Positions 25,150-32,905 of a DNA stretch of 36,045 nt are shown one piece after another; the stretch's first letter is position 1, and every line of letters begins with the position of its first letter. The stretch is taken from positions 1-36,045 of the forward strand of contig NZ_JAHVJA010000020.1 of the NCBI RefSeq assembly GCF_019801465.1. Reading direction: 5' to 3'. The notes beneath the pieces were generated by a model, which saw only the letters and a program-made list of their open reading frames with translations, had not been told where the DNA came from and searched no databases. Made by a program: the position numbers and the translations under genes. The stretch is from Leisingera daeponensis. GTDB lineage: Bacteria; Pseudomonadota; Alphaproteobacteria; Rhodobacterales; Rhodobacteraceae.

Positions 25150-26028
25150 ATGAAAACCGCCAGTGCGCTGAAAGTCGGGGCTGCACAATTTTCCAGCCGC
25201 ACCGGTGACGTCGATGCCAATTTCGACAGCCACCTTTCCTGGATTGAACAAGGGCGTCAGGCCGGGATTGACCTTCTTGTGCTGCCGGAGCTGTCCCTGA
25301 CAGGCCATTACGGCCCGGACCGGCTGCTTGAGGCGGCCATGCCGCGGCACGATCCGCGCCTGGAAGCGCTGGCGCAGGCGGCCGGCCCGATGGCGGTGAC
25401 CGTGGGTTTCATCGAAGAGGGGCCAGCGGCGCAATTCTACAACTCCACCGCCATTCTGGCGGACGGCGCGGTGGCGCATCTGCACCGCAAGATCAACCTT
25501 CCCACGTATGGCAAGCTGGAAGAGGGCAAGCATTACGCCGCCGGGCGGTTTGTCGAAACCTGCGAAATTGCGCCCCCCTGGAATGCCGGGCTGCTGATCT
25601 GTGCGGATGTTTGGAATCCCGCGCTGGCGCATCTGGCATTTCTGCACGGGGCAACGCTCCTGGTCTGCCCGGTCAGCTCCGGGGTCGAAGCCGTGGGGGC
25701 GGATTTCGACAATCCAGGCGGCTGGGCGCTGACCTGCCGGTTTTACGCGATGATGTACGGCGCACCGGTCATCATGGTCAACCGGACCGGCGCTGAGCGG
25801 GATCTGCATTTCTGGGGCGGCTCGCGGATCATTGACCCCTTCGGCCGCGAAATAGCCGTGGCCGGCGACGGCGAAGAGCTGATCACCGCGACGCTGGACT
25901 ATGAGGCCGTGCGCCGCGCGCGGCATTTGCTGCCGACCGTCCGGGACAGCAATGTCGAACTCGTCCTGCGGGAAAACACCCGCCTGGCCGGAACGCTGGG
26001 CGTCCCTGACTTCATCCGCAACCAGTAG
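25150..26028 (+). CDS. Nitrilase-family amidohydrolase in the importer/CoA operon
   Basis: 292 residues with GAGG just before the ATG. The catalytic triad is E47 (LVLPELSLTGH), K114 (LHRKINLPTYG) and C151 (LLICADVWNP). It lacks the DQWFPE segment of the other amidase (9269), so the two hydrolases act on different substrates. It belongs to the general carbon-nitrogen hydrolase branch that cleaves aliphatic amides or carbamoyl groups. It stands between the quaternary-amine receptor and the acyl-CoA enzymes. I infer that it converts an imported amide (or a nitrile/carbamoyl form) to the carboxylate used by the ligase at 27250. Confidence 0.88.
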   Translation: MKTASALKVGAAQFSSRTGDVDANFDSHLSWIEQGRQAGIDLLVLPELSLTGHYGPDRLLEAAMPRHDPRLEALAQAAGPMAVTVGFIEEGPAAQFYNSTAILADGAVAHLHRKINLPTYGKLEEGKHYAAGRFVETCEIAPPWNAGLLICADVWNPALAHLAFLHGATLLVCPVSSGVEAVGADFDNPGGWALTCRFYAMMYGAPVIMVNRTGAERDLHFWGGSRIIDPFGREIAVAGDGEELITATLDYEAVRRARHLLPTVRDSNVELVLRENTRLAGTLGVPDFIRNQ

Positions 26029-26037
26029 GAGGCACCG

Positions 26038-27228
26038 ATGCACGATTTCTTTCTGTCCGCCGAGGACCGCGCCTTTCGCGCCGAAGTGCGCGATTTCCTC
26101 TCCCGCGAGCTGGCGCCGCGGGTTCCGGCGATCGAAGGCGATCAGGATTTTTCGGCCCAGCTTGCCGTTGCTAAAGCGCTGGGGCAGGCCGGATACCTGA
26201 AAGTCATGTTCCGCGATCTTTACCAGGGGCCGCTCAGCAAGCCGGGACTGACCCATGCCGTGATCGTCTCGGAAGAAGCAGCCTATCTGAACTATGCGTT
26301 CGAAACCACGATCGCCACGGCCCTGTCCTGCGCCTTTCCGATACATGCGCACGCGCGCCCGGCCTTGCGCGACCGCTATCTGACGCCGATTCTGGAAGGG
26401 CGGGCGGTCGGGTCGATCTGCATGACCGAACCCAATGTCGGCTCTGACAGCGCGGGCATGGAAACCCGCATCCGCTTTGATGAAAAGACCCGCGAATGGG
26501 TGATCGACGGCTTCAAGCGCTACATCTCGAATGCGTCCAAGGCCGATGTTTATATCGTCTGGGGAATCACCGATCCGGATACCGCCCCGCAGAAGGGCAT
26601 GACCGCGATCCTGGTGCCCGCAGGCACGCCCGGCCTGTCCTTCCCCAGCACCTATGATTTCATGGGCCGCCGCGGATCGGTCGTGGGCGAGGTGGCGCTG
26701 GACAATGTGCGCGTGCCGGAAGAGAACCTTCTGGGAGAGGTCAATGCGGGTTTCCGCATCATGCTCGGGGCTTTCAACTTCGAGCGCGTGATCCTCGGCG
26801 GATCCGGCCTGGGCGTTGCGCGCTCGGCGTTCGACCTGGCCAGGGAGCACGCCCAGACCCGGGTAAGCTTTGGCGGGAAGCTGGGCCAGAAACAGCTGAT
26901 CTGGGATATGATTGCGCAGATGAGCTGGCGCATCGACGCTGCTGAACTGCTGACCCACCGCGCCGCCAAGATGTATGACGACGGCATTGACGGCAAGGAG
27001 CTGATGCGGGAGGCCAGCCAGACCAAGCTGGTGGCCGCCGAAACCGCCGTGTTCTGCACCGACCGTGCCGTCCAGATCCTGGGCGGTGACGGCGTGACGC
27101 GCCAGTACGGCCGCGTCGAGCAGCTCTACCGGGATGCCCGGGCGCTGCCGATCGTCGGCGGCACGTCGGAAATGTGCAAATACCTGATCGCCGCGCGGGA
27201 AATGCCCGCGATACGGCCGAACCTCTGA
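26038..27228 (+). CDS. Acyl-CoA dehydrogenase (CaiA-like)
   Basis: 396 residues, AGGAGG six bases before the ATG. Domains in order are the N-terminal helical domain (1-120), the beta domain with the FAD loop SICMTEPNVGSDSAG (126-140), and the C-terminal helices with TRVSFGGKLGQKQLI and QILGGDGVTRQYGRVEQLYRDAR. The usual catalytic Glu in xYEGT is missing (IVGGTSE, 372-378). A Glu at 249 (FNFERVILGG) occupies the alternative position used by isovaleryl-CoA-type enzymes. E. coli crotonobetainyl-CoA reductase CaiA also has GGGT there. It would insert or remove a 2,3 double bond in an acyl-CoA, here possibly gamma-butyrobetainyl-CoA or a similar betainyl acyl-CoA; an electron-transfer flavoprotein would be needed and is not encoded nearby. 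Confidence 0.88.
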   Translation: MHDFFLSAEDRAFRAEVRDFLSRELAPRVPAIEGDQDFSAQLAVAKALGQAGYLKVMFRDLYQGPLSKPGLTHAVIVSEEAAYLNYAFETTIATALSCAFPIHAHARPALRDRYLTPILEGRAVGSICMTEPNVGSDSAGMETRIRFDEKTREWVIDGFKRYISNASKADVYIVWGITDPDTAPQKGMTAILVPAGTPGLSFPSTYDFMGRRGSVVGEVALDNVRVPEENLLGEVNAGFRIMLGAFNFERVILGGSGLGVARSAFDLAREHAQTRVSFGGKLGQKQLIWDMIAQMSWRIDAAELLTHRAAKMYDDGIDGKELMREASQTKLVAAETAVFCTDRAVQILGGDGVTRQYGRVEQLYRDARALPIVGGTSEMCKYLIAAREMPAIRPNL

Positions 27229-27249
27229 TCCATCCAAAGGACCGCCCCG

Positions 27250-28815
27250 ATGCATATAGCCCGCATCTTGGAAGCTTCCGCGGAACGCTACCCAGACCAC
27301 TATGCGCTCGTCTACGAGAAACGGCGATGGACCTATGCCGAATGGCTGGGCCGCGTGCGCCGGTTTGCTCAGGCACTGGCCGATTTGGGGGTGCGGCCGG
27401 GCGACCGCGTGGCGTTCTACGTCTCGACATCCGAAAACTCGGTCACGACTTATTTTGCTTGCCAGCTTCTGGGCGCCGTTGCGGTCCCGATGAACTTCCG
27501 CCTGTCCCCCGGCGAAGCAGCCTATATCCTGCAAGACAGCGGGGCCCGCGTGCTGGTTTACGGACGGGCCTTGACCGAAAACACGCTGAAGATCGCGGCA
27601 GACGTCCGCTCTGTGCACGACTACATCAGCTGCGCATATGATCCGGCCAACATCCCCGCCGGCCACCACCATTTCGACACGCTGGCCGAACTGACCGCCG
27701 ATCGCAACGAACCGCGCCCCGTTCCCGACGGCAATTCGATTTCGTCGCTGGTTTACACCTCCGGCACGACCGGGCGGCCCAAAGGGGTGACCCATACCCA
27801 CAACAACGACCTCGCCATCGCCATGAACTGCGTGATGGAATATTCGCTTAGCCACGCGGACAATGCCCTGCATATTGCCCCGTTGTACCATGTCGGCGGG
27901 ATGCAAGCCTATTTCATCCCGCATCTTCTGGTCGGCGGCACCAACGTGGTGATCGGCCGGTACGAGGCGGAAAAGACGCTTGCAACCATTGCCGCCGAAA
28001 AGATCACCACGCTGTTTGCGGTCCCCACGCAGATCCAGGAAATGCTGTTCCACCCGCAGCTCCCGGATTTCGACGTGTCGTCGTTGCGGCTGATCACTAC
28101 CGGCGGCGCCGCGATTTCCTCCGCCACCATGGAACGGGTGATGTCGGATTTCTGCCCCGGCATTTTTAACGGCTACGGCATGACAGAGGCGTCGCTGGCA
28201 CTGGTGCTGCGGCCGGAGGATGCGCTGCGTAAGCCCGGATCCTGCGGCAAGCCGACGCTGATCACAGAATGCCGGATCATCACCGATGACCAGAACCGCG
28301 AAGTCTCGCCGTCGGAAACGGTCGAATGCGGCAAGATCGGCCAGCTGATCGTGCGCGGCCCGCAGACGATGGGCGGCTATTGGAACAAACCCTTCGAGAC
28401 GCAGAAAAAGCTCAAGGCCGGCTGGGTCTATACAGGCGACCTGTTCAGCCAGGACAAGGACGGGTTCTATTACTTCCACGGACGGGCCGACGACATGATC
28501 GTTTCTGGCGGGGAGAACATCTACCCCCGCGAAGTCGAGGAAATCCTCTACCGCTGCCCCGGTGTGCAGGAAGCCGCAGTCGTGGGCCTGAAAGACGGGA
28601 AATGGGGGCAGATCGTGACCGCGTTCGTGGTCCGGTCTGATCCCGCGCTCACCCCCGAGCGACTCGACGCCTTCTTCAAGGCAAGCGATGATCTGGCGCC
28701 CTACAAGCGCCCCAAGCGTTACGTTTTCCTGGACTCTCTCCCCTACAACCCCAGCGGCAAGGTGCTGAAACGCCAGCTTGCCGCGGAATTCGATCCCCCC
28801 GATTTGCAAGCCTGA
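27250..28815 (+). CDS. Acyl-CoA ligase (AMP-forming, CaiC-like)
   Basis: 521 residues, AAAGGA upstream. ANL-superfamily motifs are complete: P-loop SSLVYTSGTTGRPKGVTHTH, NGYGMTEASLAL, YTGDLFSQDKDGFYYFHGRADDMIVSGGENIYPREVEE with the hinge Asp, and the C-terminal adenylation Lys in PYNPSGKVLKRQL. The length fits CaiC, fatty-acid and aryl-CoA ligases. It activates a carboxylate with ATP and CoA, most likely the product of the amidase or the imported acid, and feeds the dehydrogenase encoded 21 bases upstream. No CaiB-type CoA transferase is present, so each turn would cost ATP. Confidence 0.9.
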   Translation: MHIARILEASAERYPDHYALVYEKRRWTYAEWLGRVRRFAQALADLGVRPGDRVAFYVSTSENSVTTYFACQLLGAVAVPMNFRLSPGEAAYILQDSGARVLVYGRALTENTLKIAADVRSVHDYISCAYDPANIPAGHHHFDTLAELTADRNEPRPVPDGNSISSLVYTSGTTGRPKGVTHTHNNDLAIAMNCVMEYSLSHADNALHIAPLYHVGGMQAYFIPHLLVGGTNVVIGRYEAEKTLATIAAEKITTLFAVPTQIQEMLFHPQLPDFDVSSLRLITTGGAAISSATMERVMSDFCPGIFNGYGMTEASLALVLRPEDALRKPGSCGKPTLITECRIITDDQNREVSPSETVECGKIGQLIVRGPQTMGGYWNKPFETQKKLKAGWVYTGDLFSQDKDGFYYFHGRADDMIVSGGENIYPREVEEILYRCPGVQEAAVVGLKDGKWGQIVTAFVVRSDPALTPERLDAFFKASDDLAPYKRPKRYVFLDSLPYNPSGKVLKRQLAAEFDPPDLQA

Positions 28816-28825
28816 GGACACCGCC

Positions 28826-29626
28826 ATGACGGACAAACTACTTTATGAACAGAACGGCCATGTCGTCACGCTGACGCTGAACATGCCGGAAGCGCGCAAT
28901 CCGCTGACCGACCATGACCTGTGCGACGCGATCGTGGAGGCGATGCACCGGATCAATGCCGACCAGAGCGTTCGGGCCGCAATTGTCACCGGTGCGGGCA
29001 AGGCGTTCTCCTCCGGCGGCAATCTCAAGCACATGAAGGAAAAAAGCGGCATCTTCGCCGGCGACGCGGTGTCGGTCAAAGACGGTTACCGCAAGGGCAT
29101 CCAGCGCGTTGCCCGGGCCATCTGGGAATGCGAGGTGCCCCTGATCGCCGCTGTCAACGGCCCGGCCTACGGGGCCGGCTGCGACACGACCTGCCTGTGC
29201 GACATCCGCATTGCCTCAACCCGCGCGGCCTTTGCCGAGAATTTCGTCAACGTGGGCCTGATTTCCGGTGATGGCGGCGCCTGGCTTCTGCCGCGCCAGG
29301 TCGGGCTGTCGCGGGCGGCGGAGATGACCTTTACCGCCGATCCGGTTGATGCCGCCACCGCCCTTGAATGGGGGCTGGTGTCCAAGGTCGTGGAGCCTGA
29401 ACAGCTGCTGGACGAAGCGCGCAGCCTGGCGGCGCGGATTGCAAGAAACCCGCCCCGGCAGCTGCGCATGGCCAAACGCCTGCTGCGCGAGGGCCTCAAT
29501 ACGCGGCTGTCCTCGGTGCTGGAACTGGCCGCCGCCTACCAGGGGGCAAGCCATCAGACCGAAGACCACGCAGAGGCTGTCGACGCCCTGCTGGAAAAAC
29601 GCACCGCGGACTTTACCGGCCGCTGA
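28826..29626 (+). CDS. Crotonase-family protein lacking both hydratase glutamates (isomerase-like)
   Basis: I use the ATG at 28826 (GAGGAC upstream), 10 bases after the ligase stop; an earlier in-frame ATG lies inside the ligase gene. The 266-residue protein has the crotonase fold: CoA-binding AIVTGAGKAFSSGGNLKHM, oxyanion-hole AAVNGPAYGAGCDTT. The two Glu residues of enoyl-CoA hydratases (144 and 164 in the rat enzyme) are replaced by Asp120 (AGCDTT) and Phe140 (AENFVNVG), while an Asp is present in ISGDGGAW (149). That pattern, with the WLLPRQVGLSRA end, resembles PaaG-type isomerases rather than classical hydratases. It may isomerise a double bond or open a ring in the CoA pathway. Confidence 0.88.
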   Translation: MTDKLLYEQNGHVVTLTLNMPEARNPLTDHDLCDAIVEAMHRINADQSVRAAIVTGAGKAFSSGGNLKHMKEKSGIFAGDAVSVKDGYRKGIQRVARAIWECEVPLIAAVNGPAYGAGCDTTCLCDIRIASTRAAFAENFVNVGLISGDGGAWLLPRQVGLSRAAEMTFTADPVDAATALEWGLVSKVVEPEQLLDEARSLAARIARNPPRQLRMAKRLLREGLNTRLSSVLELAAAYQGASHQTEDHAEAVDALLEKRTADFTGR

Positions 29627-29685
29627 ACCGAGGGGGAACCGGCATTGCCGTCCGGTTTACCCGGCAAACAGCACGGAGCAGAAAA

Positions 29686-30456
29686 ATGAGCGCCCTGATC
29701 AGCTACGAGGTTGCAGACGGTGTTTGCGTCCTGACAATGAATCGGCCCGGGCAGCGCAACGCCGTGAATGCCGGGCTGGCGCGTGAACTGCGTCAGGCGC
29801 TCGCGCGGTTTGAGGCCGACCCGGCGGCGCAAATCGGCATCCTCGCGGGCCGGGGCAAGGTCTTTTGCGCCGGTATGGACCTCAAGGCTTTTGCCGACGG
29901 TGAGGCTGACGAAATCCTGTTTGGCGAAAACCGTTTCGCTGGCATTGCCGATGCGGACCGGAAGAAGCCGCTGATCGCGGCCGTGCAGGGAGCAGCACTG
30001 GCGGGCGGGCTGGAGATCGCGTTGGCCTGCGACCTGATCGTCGCTGAACAAGAGGCGGTCTTTGGATTGACCGAAGTCAAGGTCGGCATCTTTGCCGTCG
30101 CCGGCGGCCCGTTCCGGCTGGCGAAACGCATCCCGCCGGCCCGCGCCCTGGAGCTGGCGCTGACAGGCGGCCGCATTGGCGCCACGGAGGCCAGGGATCT
30201 TGGTCTGGTCAACCGCATCGCGCCTCCCGGTAAGCTGATGGACACCGCGCGCCAGCTTGCCGCGCAGATCGCTGAGAATGCCCCGCTGGGCATTGCGGCC
30301 ACCCTTGCCATTGTCCGGTCTGCTCTACGCGAAAACGAGGCGCAACTTTTCAGGCTGTCCGAAGACCTGTGGGCCGGTGTTGCAGGTTCACATGATGCCA
30401 GGGAAGGCCCAGCCGCTTTTGCGGAGAAGCGCCGGCCCGGTTGGACCGGCACCTGA
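29686..30456 (+). CDS. Enoyl-CoA hydratase/isomerase, canonical active site (CaiD-like)
   Basis: 256 residues, GGAG a few bases before the ATG. Motifs: ILAGRGKVFCAGMDLKAFA for CoA binding, AAVQGAALAGGLEIALACD with catalytic Glu110, and VFGLTEVKVGIFAVAGGPFRL with Glu130. Both hydratase glutamates are therefore present, unlike the neighbouring paralogue. The LTEVKVGI segment and short length resemble carnitinyl-CoA dehydratase (CaiD) and other small crotonases. It would hydrate the 2,3-enoyl-CoA made by the CaiA-like dehydrogenase to a 3-hydroxyacyl-CoA. It is the last gene of the operon; the next sequence is a LysR remnant in the opposite direction. Confidence 0.9.
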   Translation: MSALISYEVADGVCVLTMNRPGQRNAVNAGLARELRQALARFEADPAAQIGILAGRGKVFCAGMDLKAFADGEADEILFGENRFAGIADADRKKPLIAAVQGAALAGGLEIALACDLIVAEQEAVFGLTEVKVGIFAVAGGPFRLAKRIPPARALELALTGGRIGATEARDLGLVNRIAPPGKLMDTARQLAAQIAENAPLGIAATLAIVRSALRENEAQLFRLSEDLWAGVAGSHDAREGPAAFAEKRRPGWTGT

Positions 30457-30534
30457 ATTGGCAGACTATCTGAACGGAAGCGGCGGATGCGGAGGCATCG
30501 CTCGCGGCACCGGCACAGGGTCCCGGCATCCGGA

Positions 30535-30690
30535 CTAAGCCCAGAAGTCGGAAAACCAGCGATTGTGGAGTTTTGCGTGCGCGCTGATCCAAGAGGTAAA
30601 AGCTTCCAGGGAGGGGTTGCCGGTATCAGTCGGCGGAAAGACAAGGAAATAAGCGTCAGGCGAAGGATAGCGGAGACGGAATGGCATTAT
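30535..30690 (-). pseudogene. LysR regulator C-terminal remnant truncated by the ISL3 element
   Basis: The minus strand reads MPFRLRYPSPDAYFLVFPP, TDTGNPSLEAFTSWISAHAK, NRWFSDFW, then stop. The intact LysR at 6956 ends PFRIRRPSPDAYFLLLPATD, TGNPTVEAFASWL, SRWFSDFW, so this is the last 50 or so residues of a close paralogue. Similarity runs right up to base 30690; the inverted repeat of the ISL3-type element begins at 30692. The remaining 250 residues are not found beyond the far end of the element, so the gene was cut and its 5' part lost. Confidence 0.8.
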
Positions 30691-30691
30691 C

Positions 30692-30735
30692 TGTCAATCG
30701 GCACGGATCTTTGGCTCTGAAGCAGATTTGGTGCA
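30692..30735 (+). repeat. Left terminal inverted repeat of the ISL3-type element
   Basis: Aligns without gaps to the reverse complement of 32286-32329; the inner half is nearly identical and the outer half about two-thirds identical. Confidence 0.75.
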
Positions 30736-30785
30736 GTCCAACATGCCAAGCGCTATATATCGGCAGTTTTGGGAGGAGGTTGCCG

Positions 30786-32267
30786 ATGGCGTCACAGTTT
30801 TCACGTCGGGATTTCCTGCCAGCAGGTCTCAAGGCCGACCAGGTTGAGCTTGCTGGGAACGCGGTCCGGATCCACTCGCGTCCCGCCAAAGCCGCGGCAG
30901 CGTGCCCACGCTGCGGCACGGTTTCACGCCATGTTCACAGCAGGTACCGCCGACGGCCTGCCGATCTTCCTGCGCATGGCCGGAAGGTGGAACTGGCCCT
31001 GCTGGTTCGCCGCTTTCGCTGCCGTGCTCTGCGGTGCCCAGCCAAGATATTTGCGGAGCGGTTTCCGCTGGACGTGACCCGGCCGCATGCGCGGCGTACC
31101 TCCCGTCTGCAAGGACTGGTACGGCACCTCAGCCTGGCACTCGGCGGGCGTCCGGCACAGGCGCTCGCCGCACGGCTCCTGCTGCCGGTCAGCAAGGATA
31201 CTTTCCTCCGCAGCATACGAGACACGGCTGAGGTCTCAAGCAGTGATCTCCGCGTTATAGGTATTGACGTTTGAGCTTGGCGAAAGGGGCAGCGATACGG
31301 CACATTGATCTGCGATCTGGAGCGGCGCCGGGTCATTGATCTCCTTTCAGACCGCGAACCGGCCACGGTCGAGGCCTGGCTCCGGGCCCGTCCGGGGATT
31401 GAGGTCGTCGCCCGAGACCGCATTTGAGGTTATGGCGGTGCCGTCTCTCGGGCCTTGCCAAAAGCGGTTCAGGTTGCCGACCGCTGGCACCTGTTAGAAC
31501 ACGCGAGCATGACTTTCCTGGCCGCTGAAAGCTGCAAAACGAGGGCTATCTGCGCCGCCAGCAAACCAACCGGATGGTTCGTCAGATGGCTGATGATGGC
31601 GTGTAGTTCCGGCGAATCGTTCGCCAGACAGGGCTCAGCCGTCAGCTCGTTCCTCAGATTTTGCGCGGGGAACGCGAGGATGTTCTCCGCATCCGTGAAA
31701 GCAGCATGACTCTTTGGCTGCCGCAGCTGGAGCGGGAATGGGCGGGCGGCTGTCGGAACGGCGCCGAAATCTGGCGCCGGCTACGGGCCGATGGTTTCCA
31801 GGGCAGCCTCCGTGTCGTCGGGGAATGGGCCACGCGCCAGCGCCGTGCCGAGCTTGCCGCGCCATCGGGCACAAAAAAAATCGCCGCCCGCGCGAAAGGT
31901 TGCCCGCCTCCTGACCTTGGGCCGGGATCATCTGTGCAAGGCAGATGCCATCCAAATCACGAGGATCGAAGCTTCGTTGCCAGCCCTCGCTGAAGCCCGC
32001 AGACAGACCGACCGGTTTACGCACATAGTTCGCAATGCTCGCGAAGACGCGCTGAAAGGATGGCTGAATGAAGCGGAGGACGGGCTGCTCGGTGCCTTCA
32101 CTCGTGGGTTGCGGCGCGATCAAGCCGCGGTCGCCGCAGCGGTGAGGGAGCCATGGTCGAACGGGCAGACCGAAGGGCAGATTAACCGCCTCAAGACGCT
32201 CAAACGCCAGATGTATGGAAGGGCGAACATCAACCTGCTCAAAGCGCGGCTCGTCCAAGCGCCCTGA
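30786..32267 (+). pseudogene. ISL3-family transposase, broken by stops, frameshifts and a deletion
   Basis: A good ribosome-binding site (GGGAGGAGG) precedes the ATG. The start has the zinc-finger-like ACPRCGTVSRHVHSRYRR and the ISL3 core follows. The reading frame is hit by in-frame stops at 31272 (GIDV-stop-AWRKGQRYGTLICDL) and 31425. A frameshift plus loss of about 25 codons follows ADRWHLLEHASMTFLAA near 31530, and another stop is at 31604. A further frame change near 31890 precedes ARLLTLGRDHLCKADAI. The C-terminus (REPWSNGQTEGQINRLKTLKRQMYGRANINLLKARL) with the conserved NGQTEGQINRLK block is intact to the stop at 32267. No functional transposase can be made. Confidence 0.88.
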
Positions 32268-32285
32268 TCTGAGAGAGGCCGAAGT

Positions 32286-32329
32286 TGCACCAAAATTGAT
32301 TCAGAGCCAAAATTGCATGCCTGTTCACA
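32286..32329 (-). repeat. Right terminal inverted repeat of the ISL3-type element
   Basis: Partner of 30692-30735; starts TGCACCAAAATTGATTCAG on the plus strand. It begins 19 bases after the transposase stop. Confidence 0.75.
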
Positions 32330-32404
32330 CTTTCGGATGCCGAGATGCGCATGCTGAGAATGACTGTCACGGGATTTTTTGACTCGCGGCTTCCGCCTCC
32401 GTCC

Positions 32405-32607
32405 CTTTCTGAAAAGAACTGGGGATGCTGCGCCTGCATATCCAGCAGGAGCGATCCTATGATGAGATCGCTGAGCAGTTTTCGCTTTCTCTGTCAGCAA
32501 AAAAAACCAGCTTTCTGCGGATGCGGCAAAGATTTGGCTGCAAGTCAACCGCACGCCTCGCCTACCTGGCCAGGGAGCGCAACTTGTTTGGAGTAGAGCC
32601 GCGTTGA
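32405..32607 (+). pseudogene. LuxR-type HTH C-terminal remnant
   Basis: The frame ending at 32607 reads MLRLHIQQERSYDEIAEQFS, then RMRQRFGCKSTARLAYLARE. It follows the LuxR/FixJ DNA-binding helix pattern (xLRL...SxxEIAxxL...KxHxxRMRxKFGxxSxAxLA). One base is missing just before it (CTTTCTGAAAAG then AACTGGGG, expected LSEKELG), placing the preceding LSEK in another frame. No receiver or sensor domain lies upstream; the ISL3-type element begins there instead. Interpreted as a broken regulator gene. Confidence 0.45.
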
Positions 32608-32905
32608 TCCTATTGGCTGGTCTCAAGCAAATGATCCAGGGATCGTTTCTAAAACGAGCGGTGCAACAAACCAGGAACTTTGCCATAACTGCCGTTCCGG
32701 CAAGTCGCAGAACTCGGTCCTTTGAGCCCACTGCCGCCTTGCAGTATCGCAGCGATCCGCGTTGCCGTTGCGCTCTGAAACCGGTCCTTTGCATTGGCCG
32801 CTGCACATCCCGGCCAAACATCTGTAAACATCGGGTTTTCCACGTTACTTTGATGACATTGTGCCTTTCGTTGCCACGCCCGATGAAAGCAATCCCGCCG
32901 ATAGC
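32608..32905. other. Gene-free stretch, nothing recognised
   Basis: About 300 bases between the LuxR-type remnant and the 3' end of the alcohol dehydrogenase gene. Open frames cross it on both strands but none resembles a known family or has a ribosome-binding site. Confidence 0.4.

Larger units (their letters stand above)
30692..32329 (+). mobile_element. Degenerate ISL3-family insertion sequence
   Basis: Bounded by imperfect 44-bp terminal inverted repeats (30692-30735 and 32286-32329), both containing TTGGCTCTGAA and TTTGGTGCA. Between them lies one long transposase gene, now broken. The 8 bases flanking each end (GCATTATC on the left, CTTTCGGA on the right) do not match, so the target duplication expected for a fresh insertion is absent. 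The element is inactive and its surroundings have been rearranged. Confidence 0.85.

Noticed and set aside
24904-28836. 1310-codon open frame on the minus strand opposite the importer/CoA operon
   Set aside because: It overlays five well-supported plus-strand genes with clear catalytic motifs; long antisense frames are common in high-GC coding DNA, and its translation shows no recognisable domain.
26038-29626. DMSP demethylation pathway (DmdB, DmdC, DmdD) as an explanation for the CoA enzymes
   Set aside because: The dehydrogenase is 396 residues, far shorter than DmdC (close to 600), and the neighbourhood is a quaternary-amine importer; no DmdA-like gene is present.
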